This document shows positions 17,613 to 27,070 of a stretch of 64,000 nucleotides of DNA, one piece after another; the stretch's first letter is position 1, and each line of letters opens with the position of its first letter. The position numbers were made by a program, and so were the translations under genes. Origin of the DNA: Streptomyces sp. CMB-StM0423 (GTDB taxonomy: Bacteria > Actinomycetota > Actinomycetes > Streptomycetales > Streptomycetaceae); contig NZ_CP025407.1 of assembly GCF_002847285.1 (NCBI RefSeq), positions 992,001 to 1,056,000 on the forward strand, read 5' to 3'. Under the pieces are notes generated by a model. That model was given only the letters and a program-made list of their open reading frames with translations, was not told the DNA's origin and ran no database searches.

Positions 17613-19232
17613 TCAGGCCGGCCCGTGGTGCACGGGGGCCGGGGTGTGGGTGCGTTCCGTCTGCCGCGCGGTGCCGGGCGCGGTGGCGCGGCCGCGTGCC
17701 CCGCCGGGTGCGCCGAACCACCGCCCGAGCGCCTCCGCCAGACCGTCGCCGCGCCGGTCGCCGGCCCAGGCCACGTAGCCGTCGGGGCGTACGAGCAGGG
17801 CGCCGGCGCCGTCGAGTTGCCCGGCCGCGGCGTCTGCGCCCGCGGTCTCCGGCTCCGCCGTGACCACGTCGACCCGGTCCCCCCAGTCGTCCGCGCCGGC
17901 CGGCGGCGCGCCGCCGAGGCCGAGCAGCAGGCCGCGGCCGGAGCGCAGCAGCTCCGCCGTGGTCCGCGGGGCGCCGGCGACCAGGAGCCGGGCGTGCGGC
18001 AGCCGCGCGCCGAGCAGGGGGTGCGGGGGGCCGCCGGCGTCGTAGCGGATGCCGAGTCCGCTGACGGCGCCGGCGAGGGTGGTACGTACCGTCTCGTGGC
18101 CGATGAGTTCGGTCAGCACGGTGCGCAGCGGGTCGTTGTCGTGCCCGCCCAGCAGGAGCAGCGCCTGCGCGCGGATGTTGCCGAGCACCGCGCGGCCGAC
18201 CGCGTGCCGTTCGGTGTGGTACGAGTCGAGCAGCCCCGCCGGAGCCCGGCCGAGGACCGTGGCGGCCAGCTTCCAGCCCAGGTTGAAGGCGTCCTGCACG
18301 CCGAGGTTCAGCGCCTGGCCGCCGATGGGCAGTTGCTGGTGGGCGGCGTCCCCCGCGTAGAGGATGCGGCCCTGCCGGTACGAGGCGAGCTGGCGGTTGG
18401 CGTCGTGGAAGCTGTTGACCCACAGCGGGGTGCCGCCGCTGATGTCCTCGCCCGTCACCCGCCGCCAGGTGGCGCAGAATCCGGCGAAGTCCGGCTCGCC
18501 CGAGGCGCGTACGGGGGCGCCGAACTCGTGCACCATCACGCGGGTCACGCCGTCCTCGCGGCGGGCGGCGATCGCGAGCCCGCGGGGCAGCCGCTCGAAC
18601 CTGCGGTCCGGCACCTCGATGCCCGCGACGTCGGCGCGCAGCAGCTCGCGGGCGGCACCGTGGCCGGGGAACGGGGCCGAGGTCAGCCTGCGTACCGTCG
18701 AGTCCTGGCCGTCGCAGGCGACGAGGTACGCGGCCCGCAGCCGCACCACCTCGCCGTCCCTGCCGACGGCCTCGGCCTCGACGGAGTCGCCCTCCTGGGT
18801 GACGCCCAGCACCCGCAGCCGGGTGCCGCAGTGGATGTCGGCGCCCAGCGACAGCGCCCACTCCTCCAGCACCGACTCCGTCTTGGCCTGCGGCACCTTC
18901 CACTGCCCCGGGTGCGCGCCGGGCAGTGTCAGGTCGAGGGGGATGCCGCCGAAGTGGCCGCGGGTGGCGTTCGGCGGGTTGCCGACATCGGGGAGAAGCC
19001 CGCGCGAGTCGAAGATCTCCATGGTCCTGGCGTGCAGGGTGGAGGCCCGCGACTCCGTCGTCGGCCCGTGCCGCTGCTCGACGACCACCACGCGGACGCC
19101 GCGCAGGCTGAGTTCGCCCGCAAGCATCAGCCCCACGGGCCCCGCCCCCACGATGATCACCTGGGCGTCGAGCCGGGTGGTCCGCGGGGAACCTCCGGCC
19201 GGTACGCCCGGGACGCCGTCCTGCGCGCTCAT
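17613..19232 (-). CDS. FAD-dependent aromatic monooxygenase (AlpF/JadF position)
   Basis: A PHBH-fold hydroxylase of 539 aa with an N-terminal extension of about 20 residues before IIVGAGPVGLMLAGEL. The DG motif appears as YLVACDGQDS and the GD motif as AGDAAHQQLPIGGQ. These differ from the other three copies, and the HQQLPIGG form is typical of JadF-like oxygenase/dehydratases. The C-terminal thioredoxin-like domain ends with LLVRPDGYVAWAG, followed by a 40-residue low-complexity tail. ATG 19232 lies 1 nt after the aromatase stop. The first angucycline oxidation/2,3-dehydration is the likely step. Confidence 0.86.
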   Translation of the reverse strand: MSAQDGVPGVPAGGSPRTTRLDAQVIIVGAGPVGLMLAGELSLRGVRVVVVEQRHGPTTESRASTLHARTMEIFDSRGLLPDVGNPPNATRGHFGGIPLDLTLPGAHPGQWKVPQAKTESVLEEWALSLGADIHCGTRLRVLGVTQEGDSVEAEAVGRDGEVVRLRAAYLVACDGQDSTVRRLTSAPFPGHGAARELLRADVAGIEVPDRRFERLPRGLAIAARREDGVTRVMVHEFGAPVRASGEPDFAGFCATWRRVTGEDISGGTPLWVNSFHDANRQLASYRQGRILYAGDAAHQQLPIGGQALNLGVQDAFNLGWKLAATVLGRAPAGLLDSYHTERHAVGRAVLGNIRAQALLLLGGHDNDPLRTVLTELIGHETVRTTLAGAVSGLGIRYDAGGPPHPLLGARLPHARLLVAGAPRTTAELLRSGRGLLLGLGGAPPAGADDWGDRVDVVTAEPETAGADAAAGQLDGAGALLVRPDGYVAWAGDRRGDGLAEALGRWFGAPGGARGRATAPGTARQTERTHTPAPVHHGPA

Positions 19233-19233
19233 C

Positions 19234-20181
19234 TCAGGCCATCCGCTCCGCGTAGTCCTTGGCGTGCCCCAGAGTGGCGCTGCTGTTGGCGCTGAGCGCG
19301 CCCTGGACGTACGCACGGGCGTCCGCCACGGTGGCCTGCTCGCCCAGGACGCGGGCGATGTTGTCGGTGTTGAGGGTGACGGTGTGCTGGGAGGTGGCGG
19401 TGACCGCGCCGCCGTCGCCGTCCTCCTCGAAGGTCCAGATCCCCGTGTGCAGGGTCATCAGCGCGGGCAGCGTCACCTGCTTGTAGGCGATCCGGTGCGG
19501 TGCGAAGGCCACCCGGTAGGACTTGGTGGTGTGCGTCGAGCCGTCCTTCGCCCGGGTGTCCATCTCCAGGGACTGCAGCCCCGGGGTGTCCTCGCTGAAG
19601 CGCACGGTCGCCACGTGCGGCAGCCGCTCGGGCCACTGGCCGGCCTCGTTGATGAAGTCGAAGGCGTCCTTGGCGGTGCCCTCGATCCGTACCTCGTCGG
19701 AGAAGGAGAAGGTCAGCTCGTCCCGGTCGGCGGCGTGCGCCCGCTCGACGTTCTCCTTCAGCGAGGCCAGCTCGGTGGTGCTGTTGGTGTCCACGGCCCG
19801 GTCGATCCAGGCCAGGTCGTCCGGGTCGTCACCGATCGCCCGGTAGTCGTGCAGCAGCCGCACCCGCGACCCGCCCGCGCCGAGTTCCTCGATGATCCAG
19901 GTGCCGCCCATCTCGGCGACCGGCGGGGTGCTGACCTCCTGGCGGAACCGGATGCGCCGTTCCGCCGGGTACAGGAAGCGGCGCGACATCCAGTTCTTGG
20001 CCGCGCCGTTGGCGGTGGCCCAGATCCTGATGCGCTCCTCGTCCGGGCCGGTCTCCTCCCGGTCGGCGTAGATCGTCGGCGGGAAGATCCGCGGCCAGTG
20101 GCCGACGTCGGCCAGCAGGGTGTAGATGGTGCCGGCGGGAGCACTGATCTCGATCGTGTGCTCGACCTCGCGAGTTGTCAT
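19234..20181 (-). CDS. Didomain aromatase/cyclase (first-ring aromatase)
   Basis: A protein of 315 aa made of two START/Bet v1-like polyketide cyclase domains, about residues 1-150 and 160-315. Each carries the typical opening (EHTIEISAPAGTIYTLLADVGHWPRIFPP; later TAKDAFDFINEAGQWPERLPHV). Didomain aromatases of this type aromatise the first ring of C9-reduced polyketides. It lies directly after the ketoreductase gene in the KS-CLF-ACP-KR-ARO order that is conserved in angucycline clusters. The ATG at 20181 has aaggag nine bases upstream. Confidence 0.92.
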   Translation of the reverse strand: MTTREVEHTIEISAPAGTIYTLLADVGHWPRIFPPTIYADREETGPDEERIRIWATANGAAKNWMSRRFLYPAERRIRFRQEVSTPPVAEMGGTWIIEELGAGGSRVRLLHDYRAIGDDPDDLAWIDRAVDTNSTTELASLKENVERAHAADRDELTFSFSDEVRIEGTAKDAFDFINEAGQWPERLPHVATVRFSEDTPGLQSLEMDTRAKDGSTHTTKSYRVAFAPHRIAYKQVTLPALMTLHTGIWTFEEDGDGGAVTATSQHTVTLNTDNIARVLGEQATVADARAYVQGALSANSSATLGHAKDYAERMA

Positions 20182-20202
20182 GACGGCTGCTCCTTGCCGG
20201 GG

Positions 20203-20988
20203 TCAGAAGTTGCCGAGGCCGCCGCAGACGTTCAGCGCCTGGGAGGTGACGGAAGCGGCGGTGTCGGAGGCGAGGTAGCCGACCATGCCGGCGACCTCGT
20301 CGGGGGTGCTGTAGCGGCCGAGCGGGATCTTCGCCTGGAACTTGGTGAGGATCGCGGCCTCGGTCGTCTCGTACGCGGCGGCGTAGCCCTGCCGCACCCG
20401 CTGCGCCATCGGGGTCTCGACATAGCCGGGGCAGACGGCGTTCACGGTGATGCCGGTGGGCGCCAGCTCGTTGCCGAGCGCCTTGGTGAAGCCGACGACG
20501 CCGTGCTTGGAGGCCGAGTAGGGGGCGCCGAGCACGACGCCCTGCTTGCCCGCGGTCGAGGCGATGTTGATGATGCGGCCGGTGTCGCGGTTGCGCATCC
20601 CGCCGAGCGTCAGCACGGCACGGGTCATGCGGAAGACGCTGTTGAGGTTGGTGTCGATGACGTCGTCCCACAGCTCGTCGGCGATGTCGGCGGTGACGCC
20701 GCCGCCGGACCTGCCGGCGTTGTTGACGAGGACGGCGACGTCGCCGAAGGTCTCGACGGCGGCCCGGACGAAGCTCTCGATCGAGTCGGTGTCGCGCACG
20801 TCGAGCACCTGGCCCTCGACGTCGTACCCCTTGTCCTTCAGGGACTTCACGGTGGCGACGACGCCGTCCTCGGTACGGGCGCCGAGGAACACCTGGTAGC
20901 CCTGCGAGGCGAGCAGCGTGGCGACGGACAGGCCGATGCCGCTGGTCGCGCCGGTGACGAGGGCGACGCGTGCCGGCTGGTGTGTCAT
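20203..20988 (-). CDS. C9 polyketide ketoreductase
   Basis: A classical SDR of 261 aa in the ActIII style. TGATSGIG at residues 12-19 binds NADPH, Asn114 and Ser144-Tyr157-Lys161 form the catalytic tetrad, and PGYVETPMA closes the substrate pocket. It reduces the C9 carbonyl of the nascent ACP-bound decaketide, consistent with an angucycline product. The ATG at 20988 has gaggaag upstream. Gene order with ACP upstream and aromatase downstream is standard. Confidence 0.93.
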   Translation of the reverse strand: MTHQPARVALVTGATSGIGLSVATLLASQGYQVFLGARTEDGVVATVKSLKDKGYDVEGQVLDVRDTDSIESFVRAAVETFGDVAVLVNNAGRSGGGVTADIADELWDDVIDTNLNSVFRMTRAVLTLGGMRNRDTGRIINIASTAGKQGVVLGAPYSASKHGVVGFTKALGNELAPTGITVNAVCPGYVETPMAQRVRQGYAAAYETTEAAILTKFQAKIPLGRYSTPDEVAGMVGYLASDTAASVTSQALNVCGGLGNF

Positions 20989-21009
20989 GGCTTCTTCCTC
21001 ACTGTTCGC

Positions 21010-21285
21010 TCAGGCGGTGGTGGCGCGGGCCGCGGCCAGGTGGCCGTTGACGAGGTCGATCAGGGTGCGCGGGGTCAGGTCGTCCGCCAGCGCGTCGTCG
21101 TCGAGGGAGATCCCGTACTCGCGCTCGATCTGGCCCGCGGTCTCCAGCAGCGCCAGCGACTCGTAGCCCAGGACCTCGAAGGTGGCGTCGAGGATGTCGC
21201 CGTCCAGGTCCGTGGACTCGTCGGCGCCGGCGGCCTGGAGCAGGACCCGCTTGAGGTCGTCGAGGGTGAAGGGTTTGTCGGTCAT
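21010..21285 (-). CDS. Acyl carrier protein of the type II PKS
   Basis: A 91-aa acidic four-helix ACP with the phosphopantetheine attachment site Ser43 in LGYESLALLE. It carries the growing poly-beta-ketone and is presumably activated by the Sfp-type PPTase at 27.5-28.6 kb. It lies directly after the KS-beta gene in the core operon. Confidence 0.95.
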   Translation of the reverse strand: MTDKPFTLDDLKRVLLQAAGADESTDLDGDILDATFEVLGYESLALLETAGQIEREYGISLDDDALADDLTPRTLIDLVNGHLAAARATTA

Positions 21286-21304
21286 CGGTATCCGTCCGTC
21301 CGTC

Positions 21305-22543
21305 TCAGCCGGTGGTGGTCGGGTGGGCGCGCAGCACCATGGCGGCGTTGAAGCCGCCGTGGCCGCGCGCGAGTACGAGCGCGTGCCGCAGCGCCGCGGC
21401 CGGCCTGGCCTGGTGCAGCACGAGGTCGAGGTCGTACTCGGGGCAGGGGTCGACGTGCACGGTGGGCGGGATGACGCCGTCGCACATGGCCAGCAGCGCG
21501 GCCGCCACGTCCAGCGCCGCGGCGCCCGAGTAGAGCCGGCCGGTCATCGACTTGGGCACGGTGACCGGCACCGCGCGCGGCCCGAAGACCTGGCACAGCG
21601 TCTCGGCCTCGGCCGCGTCCTCCTCGGGCACGCCCGCGCCGTCGGCGAAGACGACGTCCACGTCGCCGGTGTCCAGCCCGGCGTCGGCCAGGGCGATCTC
21701 GATCGACCGGCGCAGCGCCCGCCGGTGTACGTGCCCGGGGCCGGCCTCGGGTCCGGGCTCCAGGGTGGCGCCGTAGCCGGCGATCTCCCCGTAGCTCCGG
21801 GCGCCGCGGGCGCGGGCGGCGGCGGCGTCCTCCAGGACGAGGATCGCGCCGCCCTCCCCCGGCACGTAGCCGGTGGCGTCGCGGTCGAAGGGCACGTACG
21901 CGCGCGTCGGCTCGTCCCGTTCGCTCATCCGCCCGGCGGCCAACTGCGCCACCCAGCCCCACGGGCAGATCGAGGCGTCGACGGCGCCGGAGACCACCAG
22001 GGGCGTGCCCTTGCGGATCTGCCGGCGGGCCTGCGCCAGCGCGTCGAGACCGCCGGCCTCGTCGGTGACGACGACGCCGCTGGGCCCCTTCATGCCGTGC
22101 CGGATGGAGATCTGGCCGCTGTTGACCGCGTAGAACCAGGCGAAGGACTGGTACGCGGACACGTACTGGCTGCCCTTGGACCACAGGCTCTGCAGCTCGT
22201 ACTGGCCGAACTCGAAGCCGCCCGCGTGGCTCGCGGTGATCACGCCCATGTCCAGCGGGTCGAACGCCCCGGTGTCGACGCCCGCGTCGGCCAGCGCCCA
22301 GTCGGCCGCGGTCAGCGCGAGCCGCGTGACGCGGTCCGTCTGCGGCAGCAGCCTGCTGGGCAGGTGGTCGGCGTCCACGAAGCCGGGGATCTCCCCCGCC
22401 AGCCGCGCCGGATAGCCGGACGGGTCGAACCGGGTGATGCGGCCGATGCCGCTCTTGCCGCCGCGGGTGGCCGCCCAGTAGTCGGCGGTGCCCAGGCCGT
22501 TGGGCGCGGCGATGCCCAGGCCGGTGACCGCGACCGCGGTCAT
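21305..22543 (-). CDS. Ketosynthase chain-length factor (KS-beta)
   Basis: A 412-aa KS-fold subunit that lacks the catalytic cysteine. The position where KS-beta proteins usually carry a conserved Gln (in VVxxEQAGGLDA) is here Glu162, in [12 protein letters not shown]; the codon is GAG. The rest of the fold is intact, including the GMKGPSG and [12 protein letters not shown] blocks. The ATG start overlaps the KS-alpha stop as ATGA, as is normal for these heterodimers. It sets chain length with KS-alpha, probably decaketide for a benz[a]anthracene. Whether the Glu alters malonyl-decarboxylation priming is unknown. Confidence 0.93.
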   Translation of the reverse strand: MTAVAVTGLGIAAPNGLGTADYWAATRGGKSGIGRITRFDPSGYPARLAGEIPGFVDADHLPSRLLPQTDRVTRLALTAADWALADAGVDTGAFDPLDMGVITASHAGGFEFGQYELQSLWSKGSQYVSAYQSFAWFYAVNSGQISIRHGMKGPSGVVVTDEAGGLDALAQARRQIRKGTPLVVSGAVDASICPWGWVAQLAAGRMSERDEPTRAYVPFDRDATGYVPGEGGAILVLEDAAAARARGARSYGEIAGYGATLEPGPEAGPGHVHRRALRRSIEIALADAGLDTGDVDVVFADGAGVPEEDAAEAETLCQVFGPRAVPVTVPKSMTGRLYSGAAALDVAAALLAMCDGVIPPTVHVDPCPEYDLDLVLHQARPAAALRHALVLARGHGGFNAAMVLRAHPTTTG

Positions 22544-23811
22544 AGGGGGCTCCTCTCCGGGGAAGCGAGCACCATGGCGCTCTGGAAGCCGCCGAAACCG
22601 CTGCCGACGGTCAGCACGGTGTCCACCCGGTGCTCGCGGGCGGTCAGGGGCACGTAGTCGAGGTCGCACTCGGGGTCGGGGGTGTGCAGGTTGGCGGTGG
22701 GCGGCACGACGTCGTGCTGCATCGCCAGGGCGGACGCGGCGATCTCGATGGAGCCGATGGCGCCGAGCGAGTGCCCCACCATCGACTTGATCGAGCTGAC
22801 CGGCGTGCGGTAGGCGTGGTCGCCGAGGCTCTTCTTGAACGCCTCGGTCTCGTGGCGGTCGTTCTGCTTGGTGCCCGAGCCGTGCGCGTTGATGTAGTCG
22901 ACGTCCTCGGGGTTGAGCCTGGCCTCGTCGATCGCGATCCTGATCGCCTCGGCCATCTCGGCGCCGTCGCGGCGCAGTCCGGTCATGTGGTAGGCGTTCG
23001 AGCGGGTGGCGTAGCCGGCGATCTCGGCGTAGACGCGCGCGCCCCGCTTCTTCGCGCTCTCCAGCTCCTCCAGGACGAAGAAGGCGCTGCCCTCGCCCAG
23101 GACGAAGCCGTTGCGGGTGCCGTCGAAGGGCCGGGAGGCCCGCTCCGGCTCGTCATGGCGGGGTGTGGTGGCCTTGATCGCGTCGAAGCAGGCCATGGTG
23201 ATCGGCGAGATCGGCGCGTCCGAGGCCCCCGCCACCATGACGTCCACGGAGCCCTCGCGCAGCAGGTCGACGCCGTAGCCGACGGCGTCGATGCCGGAGG
23301 TGCAGCCGGTGGACACCACGGCGGTGGGCCCCTGGCCGCCGACCGCCCAGGCCACCTCGGTCGCGAAGGAGCTGGGAACGAGGTGGTTGTAGAGGTGCGG
23401 GACGGCGTAGTGGTGGTCGACGAGGTCCAGCCGGCCCCCGTCGCTGACGACCCGGTACTCGCTGTCGAGGCTCATCGTGGCCCCGACGGCGCTGCCGACC
23501 GTCACCCCGACCCGGAAGGGATCGAGCCCCGACGGGTCGAGGCCGCTGTCGGCGACCGCGTTGCGCGCGGCGACCACCGCGAGCTGGGCCGCGCGGTCCA
23601 TGCGGCGTACCTCCTGCGGGCTCAGCCCGTGGTCGAGCCCGCAGAAGTCGATCTGCGCCGCGACGCGGGACCGGAACGGGGCGGGGTCGAAGAACGTGAT
23701 GCCCCGGGTCGCCGTTCGGCCCTCGCTGATCTCCTCCCAGAACTCCTCCCGGCCGACCCCGCCGGGCGCTATCACCTCCATCCCGGTGATCACGACGCGA
23801 CGCCCGGTCAT
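22540..23811 (-). CDS. Ketosynthase alpha subunit (KS-alpha)
   Basis: A 423-aa minimal-PKS condensing enzyme with active-site Cys170 in [10 protein letters not shown], His310 in NAHGSGT and His347 in GHSLGAIGS. It extends the malonyl-derived chain on the ACP. The ATG at 23811 overlaps the stop of the TcmI-like cyclase as ATGA, and its own stop overlaps the KS-beta start, so three genes are translationally coupled. Cluster order cyclase-KS-CLF-ACP-KR-ARO equals that of the kinamycin alpI-alpE and jadomycin jadI-D clusters, as I recall them. Confidence 0.95.
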   Translation of the reverse strand: MTGRRVVITGMEVIAPGGVGREEFWEEISEGRTATRGITFFDPAPFRSRVAAQIDFCGLDHGLSPQEVRRMDRAAQLAVVAARNAVADSGLDPSGLDPFRVGVTVGSAVGATMSLDSEYRVVSDGGRLDLVDHHYAVPHLYNHLVPSSFATEVAWAVGGQGPTAVVSTGCTSGIDAVGYGVDLLREGSVDVMVAGASDAPISPITMACFDAIKATTPRHDEPERASRPFDGTRNGFVLGEGSAFFVLEELESAKKRGARVYAEIAGYATRSNAYHMTGLRRDGAEMAEAIRIAIDEARLNPEDVDYINAHGSGTKQNDRHETEAFKKSLGDHAYRTPVSSIKSMVGHSLGAIGSIEIAASALAMQHDVVPPTANLHTPDPECDLDYVPLTAREHRVDTVLTVGSGFGGFQSAMVLASPERSPL

Positions 23812-24140
23812 GCGCCCGCCTCCCAGGCGTAGAAGCGGGTGGCCATGGCGTCGCGCGGCGAGCGCCAGGTCACGGGGTCGTACGGCTCGATGTACGGCTT
23901 GAGGTCGTCGCTGATGCGCACGAAGCGGGGGTCGTCCTTGGCCCCCTCGATGCGCTCTTCGCCCTCGCCGGACGCGAAGTCCTGGAGGTGGAAGTAGAGC
24001 CCGTGGAAGCTGAAGAGCTGCCGGCGCGTGGTGCCCATGCGCCCGGGCATGTCGGTCCCGTCGAACCGCTCGAACAGCCGGGCCACGTCGGCGGCCGAGT
24101 CCGGCGCCATCCGGGCCACGATCAGGGTGCTGCGGTGCAT
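23808..24140 (-). CDS. TcmI-type polyketide cyclase
   Basis: A 110-aa ferredoxin-like alpha/beta barrel of the TcmI/JadI family, recognised by [12 protein letters not shown] at the start, [13 protein letters not shown] in the middle and the terminal [16 protein letters not shown]. These cyclases close the later rings of the angucycline scaffold. The ATG at 24140 has gaggag upstream. It is translationally coupled to KS-alpha. Confidence 0.92.
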   Translation of the reverse strand: MHRSTLIVARMAPDSAADVARLFERFDGTDMPGRMGTTRRQLFSFHGLYFHLQDFASGEGEERIEGAKDDPRFVRISDDLKPYIEPYDPVTWRSPRDAMATRFYAWEAGA

Positions 24141-24171
24141 GGCTCTGTCTCCTCGTGCTGCTCGCGGGCGG

Positions 24172-24867
24172 TCACTCACCGGCTTTGCGGCTGTGCACCA
24201 CGCGGTAGGAGTTCCAGTCCCGCTCGGTGGCCAGCGACTTGAGGGTCGCCTCCGAGTTGCGGCGGGTCTCCGGCATGTCGGCCTCCGGCCGGGTGCGGTA
24301 GGCGTCGTGCGCCTCCTTGCTCTCCCACTGCGAGTAGACGACCGCGAAGGCGCCCTCGAGGAAGCGGGCGCGCAGGCCGCGGAAGACCGTGTGGGAGCGG
24401 TAACCCGGCACGTCGACCAGCCACTTCTGGCCCTCGCTCAGCGCCTCGACGAGCGGCGCCTGGTTCTCCTCGGTGGTCTTGAAGACCTCGATGACGGTGA
24501 AGTCGTCGCGGTCGGCGGACACCTCGGTGACGCTTCCCTGGGAGGGGTGGCGCTGGGTGTAGACGATCTCGTTCTGCAGCAGCCGGATCGAGGTGGTGAT
24601 CTCGCCGAAGACGGGCAGCGTGCGGTGCTTGAACTCCTCGCCCGCGTACCGTGCCTCCAGGTCCTCGCCGCTGCGCCACTGGATGAAGTTGGCGGTGCCC
24701 GGGCTCTCCTGGCCGGCGTGCACGGTGGAGGAGAGCCAGCCCTCGAAGGCGGCGGTGTCGACGATCTTCCGCATCTCCGTGATGAGCCGGTCCTGGTTCT
24801 CGGGCTTGTCGGTGGTGAACAGGTTGAGGACCGTCAGGTGCTTGTCCTCGGGGGAGAGGATGGGCAT
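24172..24867 (-). CDS. AlpJ/JadG/GilOII-type B-ring-cleaving oxygenase
   Basis: A 231-aa protein with two tandem antibiotic-biosynthesis-monooxygenase (ABM) half-domains, N-terminal FIQWRSGEDLEARYAGEEFK and C-terminal VYSQWESKEAHDAYR. This size and architecture is that of AlpJ, JadG and GilOII, which open ring B of an angucycline intermediate. In kinamycin the outcome is ring contraction to benzofluorene. Its presence is the best single sign that the cluster makes a rearranged rather than a simple angucycline. The ATG at 24867 has aaggag. It lies between the TcmI-like cyclase and an AlpK-like monooxygenase, with which AlpJ acts as a pair. Confidence 0.87.
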   Translation of the reverse strand: MPILSPEDKHLTVLNLFTTDKPENQDRLITEMRKIVDTAAFEGWLSSTVHAGQESPGTANFIQWRSGEDLEARYAGEEFKHRTLPVFGEITTSIRLLQNEIVYTQRHPSQGSVTEVSADRDDFTVIEVFKTTEENQAPLVEALSEGQKWLVDVPGYRSHTVFRGLRARFLEGAFAVVYSQWESKEAHDAYRTRPEADMPETRRNSEATLKSLATERDWNSYRVVHSRKAGE

Positions 24868-24917
24868 GCGTGTCTCCTTGAGTCGGTGGAGAAGTGGGTT
24901 TCCGTACGTCCCGGGGG

Positions 24918-26377
24918 TCAGGCCGCGGGGCCGAACCAGCGCGCGAGCGCCTCGTCGAGTCCCCCCGCGCCCTCCCGGGTCCCGGCGATCCAGGCGACGT
25001 AGCCGTCGGGGCGGACGAGGATCGCGGTGCTCTCCGGCAGCCCCTCGCCGGGCTCCGCCGCCACCACGTCGACCCGGTCGCCCCAGCCCCGGCCGCCGCC
25101 CGCAGCCGCGGGCCGCCGGAGAGGTCGATCAGCACGCCGCGGCCGGTCCGCAGCAGCTCGTACACCGTGGTCTTCGAGCCGTCCGTGACCAGCTCGGCGT
25201 CCTCAAGACGGCGGCCGAGCAGCGGGTGCTCGCCGGGACCCATGTCGTGCCTGATGTCCAGGCCCGTGACCATGCCGACCAGGTGCCGCTGCACCTCGTC
25301 GTGCCGGGTCAGCTCGGCGAACACGTCGCGCAGCGGCGTGACTTCGTCGTCGCCGAGGTAGAGGATGCGCTGCGCGAGGGTGTTGGCGAGGATGCGCGCG
25401 CCGACCGGGTGGCGCTCCGCGTGGTACGTGTCGAGCAGCGCGTCGGGGGCCCGGTCCTGGAGCACCAGGGCGAGCTTCCAGCCCAGGTTGACGGCGTCCT
25501 GGACGCCCGCGCTCATGCCCTGCGCGCCGATCGGCAGGTGGATGTGGGCGGCGTCGCCGGCGACGAAGACCCGGCCGCGCCGGTACTCGGCGGCCTGCCG
25601 GCTCACGTCGGTGGTGGAGCTGACCCAGTGCGGGGTGGCGCCGGAGATGTCCTCACCGGCCAGCCGCCCGAACGCCTCGGTGACCTCCGCGAAGGTGATG
25701 GGCTCGGTGCTCGTGCGCAGCGGCTCGCGGCGGTCGTAGTAGATGATGCGGCAGCGGTCGGGGCCGAGCGGCAGCACCATCACCATGCCGCCGGGCACGG
25801 CCTCGCCGCTGAACCTGGGCCGCAGTTGCACCCCGGAGATGTCGGCGAAGCGCAGCTCGACGGCGGGCTCCGTACCGGGGAAGTCGATGCCCGCGGCGGT
25901 GCGCACGACGCTGCGCGCGCCGTCGCAGCCGATGACGTACCGCGCCCGCAGGCTGCCGCCGTCCGCGAGGGTGAGGGTGACCCCGTCCGCGTCCTGCGCC
26001 AGGCCGCTCGCCTCGACGCCGCGGCGCACCTCGACGCCGCGTTCGCCGATCCAGCCCGCCAGCATGGCCTCGGTGCGCGACTGCGGAATTCCGCGGGCGC
26101 CGTAGGAACCACCGGAGAGCACGCGGTAATCGAGCGGTACGCCGCCGAAGTGCCCGACGGGAATGACGTCCACGTCGCCGAGCCGGCCGAGCAGACCGCG
26201 CTGCGCGAATTCCTCGATGGTGCGGGCGGAGAAGCCCAGGGCGCGGGACTGCCGCATGGGCTCGGTGAGCTTCTCCAGCACCGCGACCGATATTCCGTGC
26301 AGGCTCAGTTCGCCCGCGAGCATGAGTCCGGTGGGCCCGGCGCCCACGATGATCACATCTGCGTCATGATTATCCAT
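24918..26377 (-). CDS. FAD monooxygenase (AlpK-like) with apparent frameshift
   Basis: A PHBH-fold hydroxylase with GAGPTG (residues 12-17), IGCDGARS and AGDAAHIHLPIGAQG motifs, co-operonic with the AlpJ-like oxygenase. AlpJ and AlpK are the known oxidase pair of kinamycin B-ring contraction. The frame is intact to about residue 425 and then leaves family sequence: GWGDRVDVV, LVRPDGYVAWIAG and ARWFGPAA, ending at TGA 24918-24920, are encoded one frame over. The break is in the G/C run at about 25,085-25,105 and looks like one missing base. Read as given, the frame runs on into the next gene. ATG 26377 starts the operon. It may be a real mutation or a sequencing error. Confidence 0.8.
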
Positions 26378-26463
26378 CGTCGCCCAACTGTCGTCGTTCC
26401 CACTGGTGTCGAGACGAGTATGGGCAGGCGGCCCGGGAGCGGTAAAGACGAATCAGTACAGAA

Positions 26464-26504
26464 CTCTGACAGTAAATTACAGAAGAACGTCAAGAATGTC
26501 AGAG
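26464..26504. promoter_or_regulatory. Spaced dyad CTCTGACA / TGTCAGAG in the core-operon promoter region
   Basis: Perfect 8-bp inverted arms at 26464-26471 and 26497-26504 are 33 bp apart (three helical turns), in a strikingly AT-rich stretch between the divergent AlpK-like and SnoaL-like genes. The near-palindrome cagtaaattacag overlaps the left arm. It is a candidate operator for one of the cluster regulators. Confidence 0.45.
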
Positions 26505-26554
26505 GAAGCACATCCACGCTTGGCCGAAGAGGCTCCCTCCAGCATCCTCGTGCC

Positions 26555-27010
26555 ATGACTTCCACCGAATCACCTGCCGTTCTCGAATTTCTCGACGCCA
26601 CCGCCGTGGCCGGACTCGTGGATGCCTATCTGATCGGTCTCGACACCGGGGAACTGGACGACGACTGGGTCCGCGGGCTTTTCACGGAGGACGCCGCGGT
26701 GGTGTTTCCGATGAGCCGGCACGAGGGCATCCCGGGCATGGCGGAATGGCACCGTGCGTCGCTCGCCGCGTTCGCGCGCACCCAGCATCTGCACTCGCCC
26801 GTGGTGACGGACGTCCGCGGAAACGTGGCGGGACTGCGCGCGAACCTCGTCTCCACCCACGTGCACCACCCGGGCGGCGACCGGCCGCCGCTCTTCGTCA
26901 CCGGCACCGGGGTGAGCGGCGAGGCCCGGCGCACGGACGACGGCCGGTGGCGGCTCACGCTGCTGGAGTTCACCGTCATCTGGCTGGAGGGGACGCCGCC
27001 CGGGAGCTGA
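26555..27010 (+). CDS. SnoaL/NTF2-like protein
   Basis: A 151-aa NTF2-like cone fold: an N-terminal helix pair (AVAGLVDAYLIGLDTGELDDDWVRG), then FTEDAAVVFP and a beta-sheet with HVHHPGG and WRLTLLEFTVIW. Stand-alone proteins of this type in aromatic polyketide clusters are ring cyclases, hydroxylase partners (SnoaL/SnoaL2-like) or JadX-like shunt controllers. Transcribed alone from the divergent promoter shared with the core operon. The ATG at 26555 lacks a strong ribosome binding site. The exact role is open. Confidence 0.78.
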   Translation: MTSTESPAVLEFLDATAVAGLVDAYLIGLDTGELDDDWVRGLFTEDAAVVFPMSRHEGIPGMAEWHRASLAAFARTQHLHSPVVTDVRGNVAGLRANLVSTHVHHPGGDRPPLFVTGTGVSGEARRTDDGRWRLTLLEFTVIWLEGTPPGS

Positions 27011-27019
27011 CCTCACCGG

Positions 27020-27033
27020 GAGGGCCGGCCCTC
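27020..27033. terminator. Palindrome between convergent genes, candidate terminator
   Basis: The 14-bp perfect palindrome gagggccggccctc lies between the convergent SnoaL-like and PPOX-like genes. A second, looser GC hairpin follows it. There is no T tract, as is usual for actinomycete terminators. Confidence 0.35.
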
Positions 27034-27070
27034 GCGGTGCCGGCGGGGGCCGCTGGCTGCCGGGCCCGGC

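Noticed and set aside
24176..26377. A single 733-aa monooxygenase extending through the AlpJ-like gene
   Set aside because: Family similarity ends near residue 425 and reappears in another frame, while the AlpJ-like gene has its own start and ribosome binding site. A frameshift explains it better.
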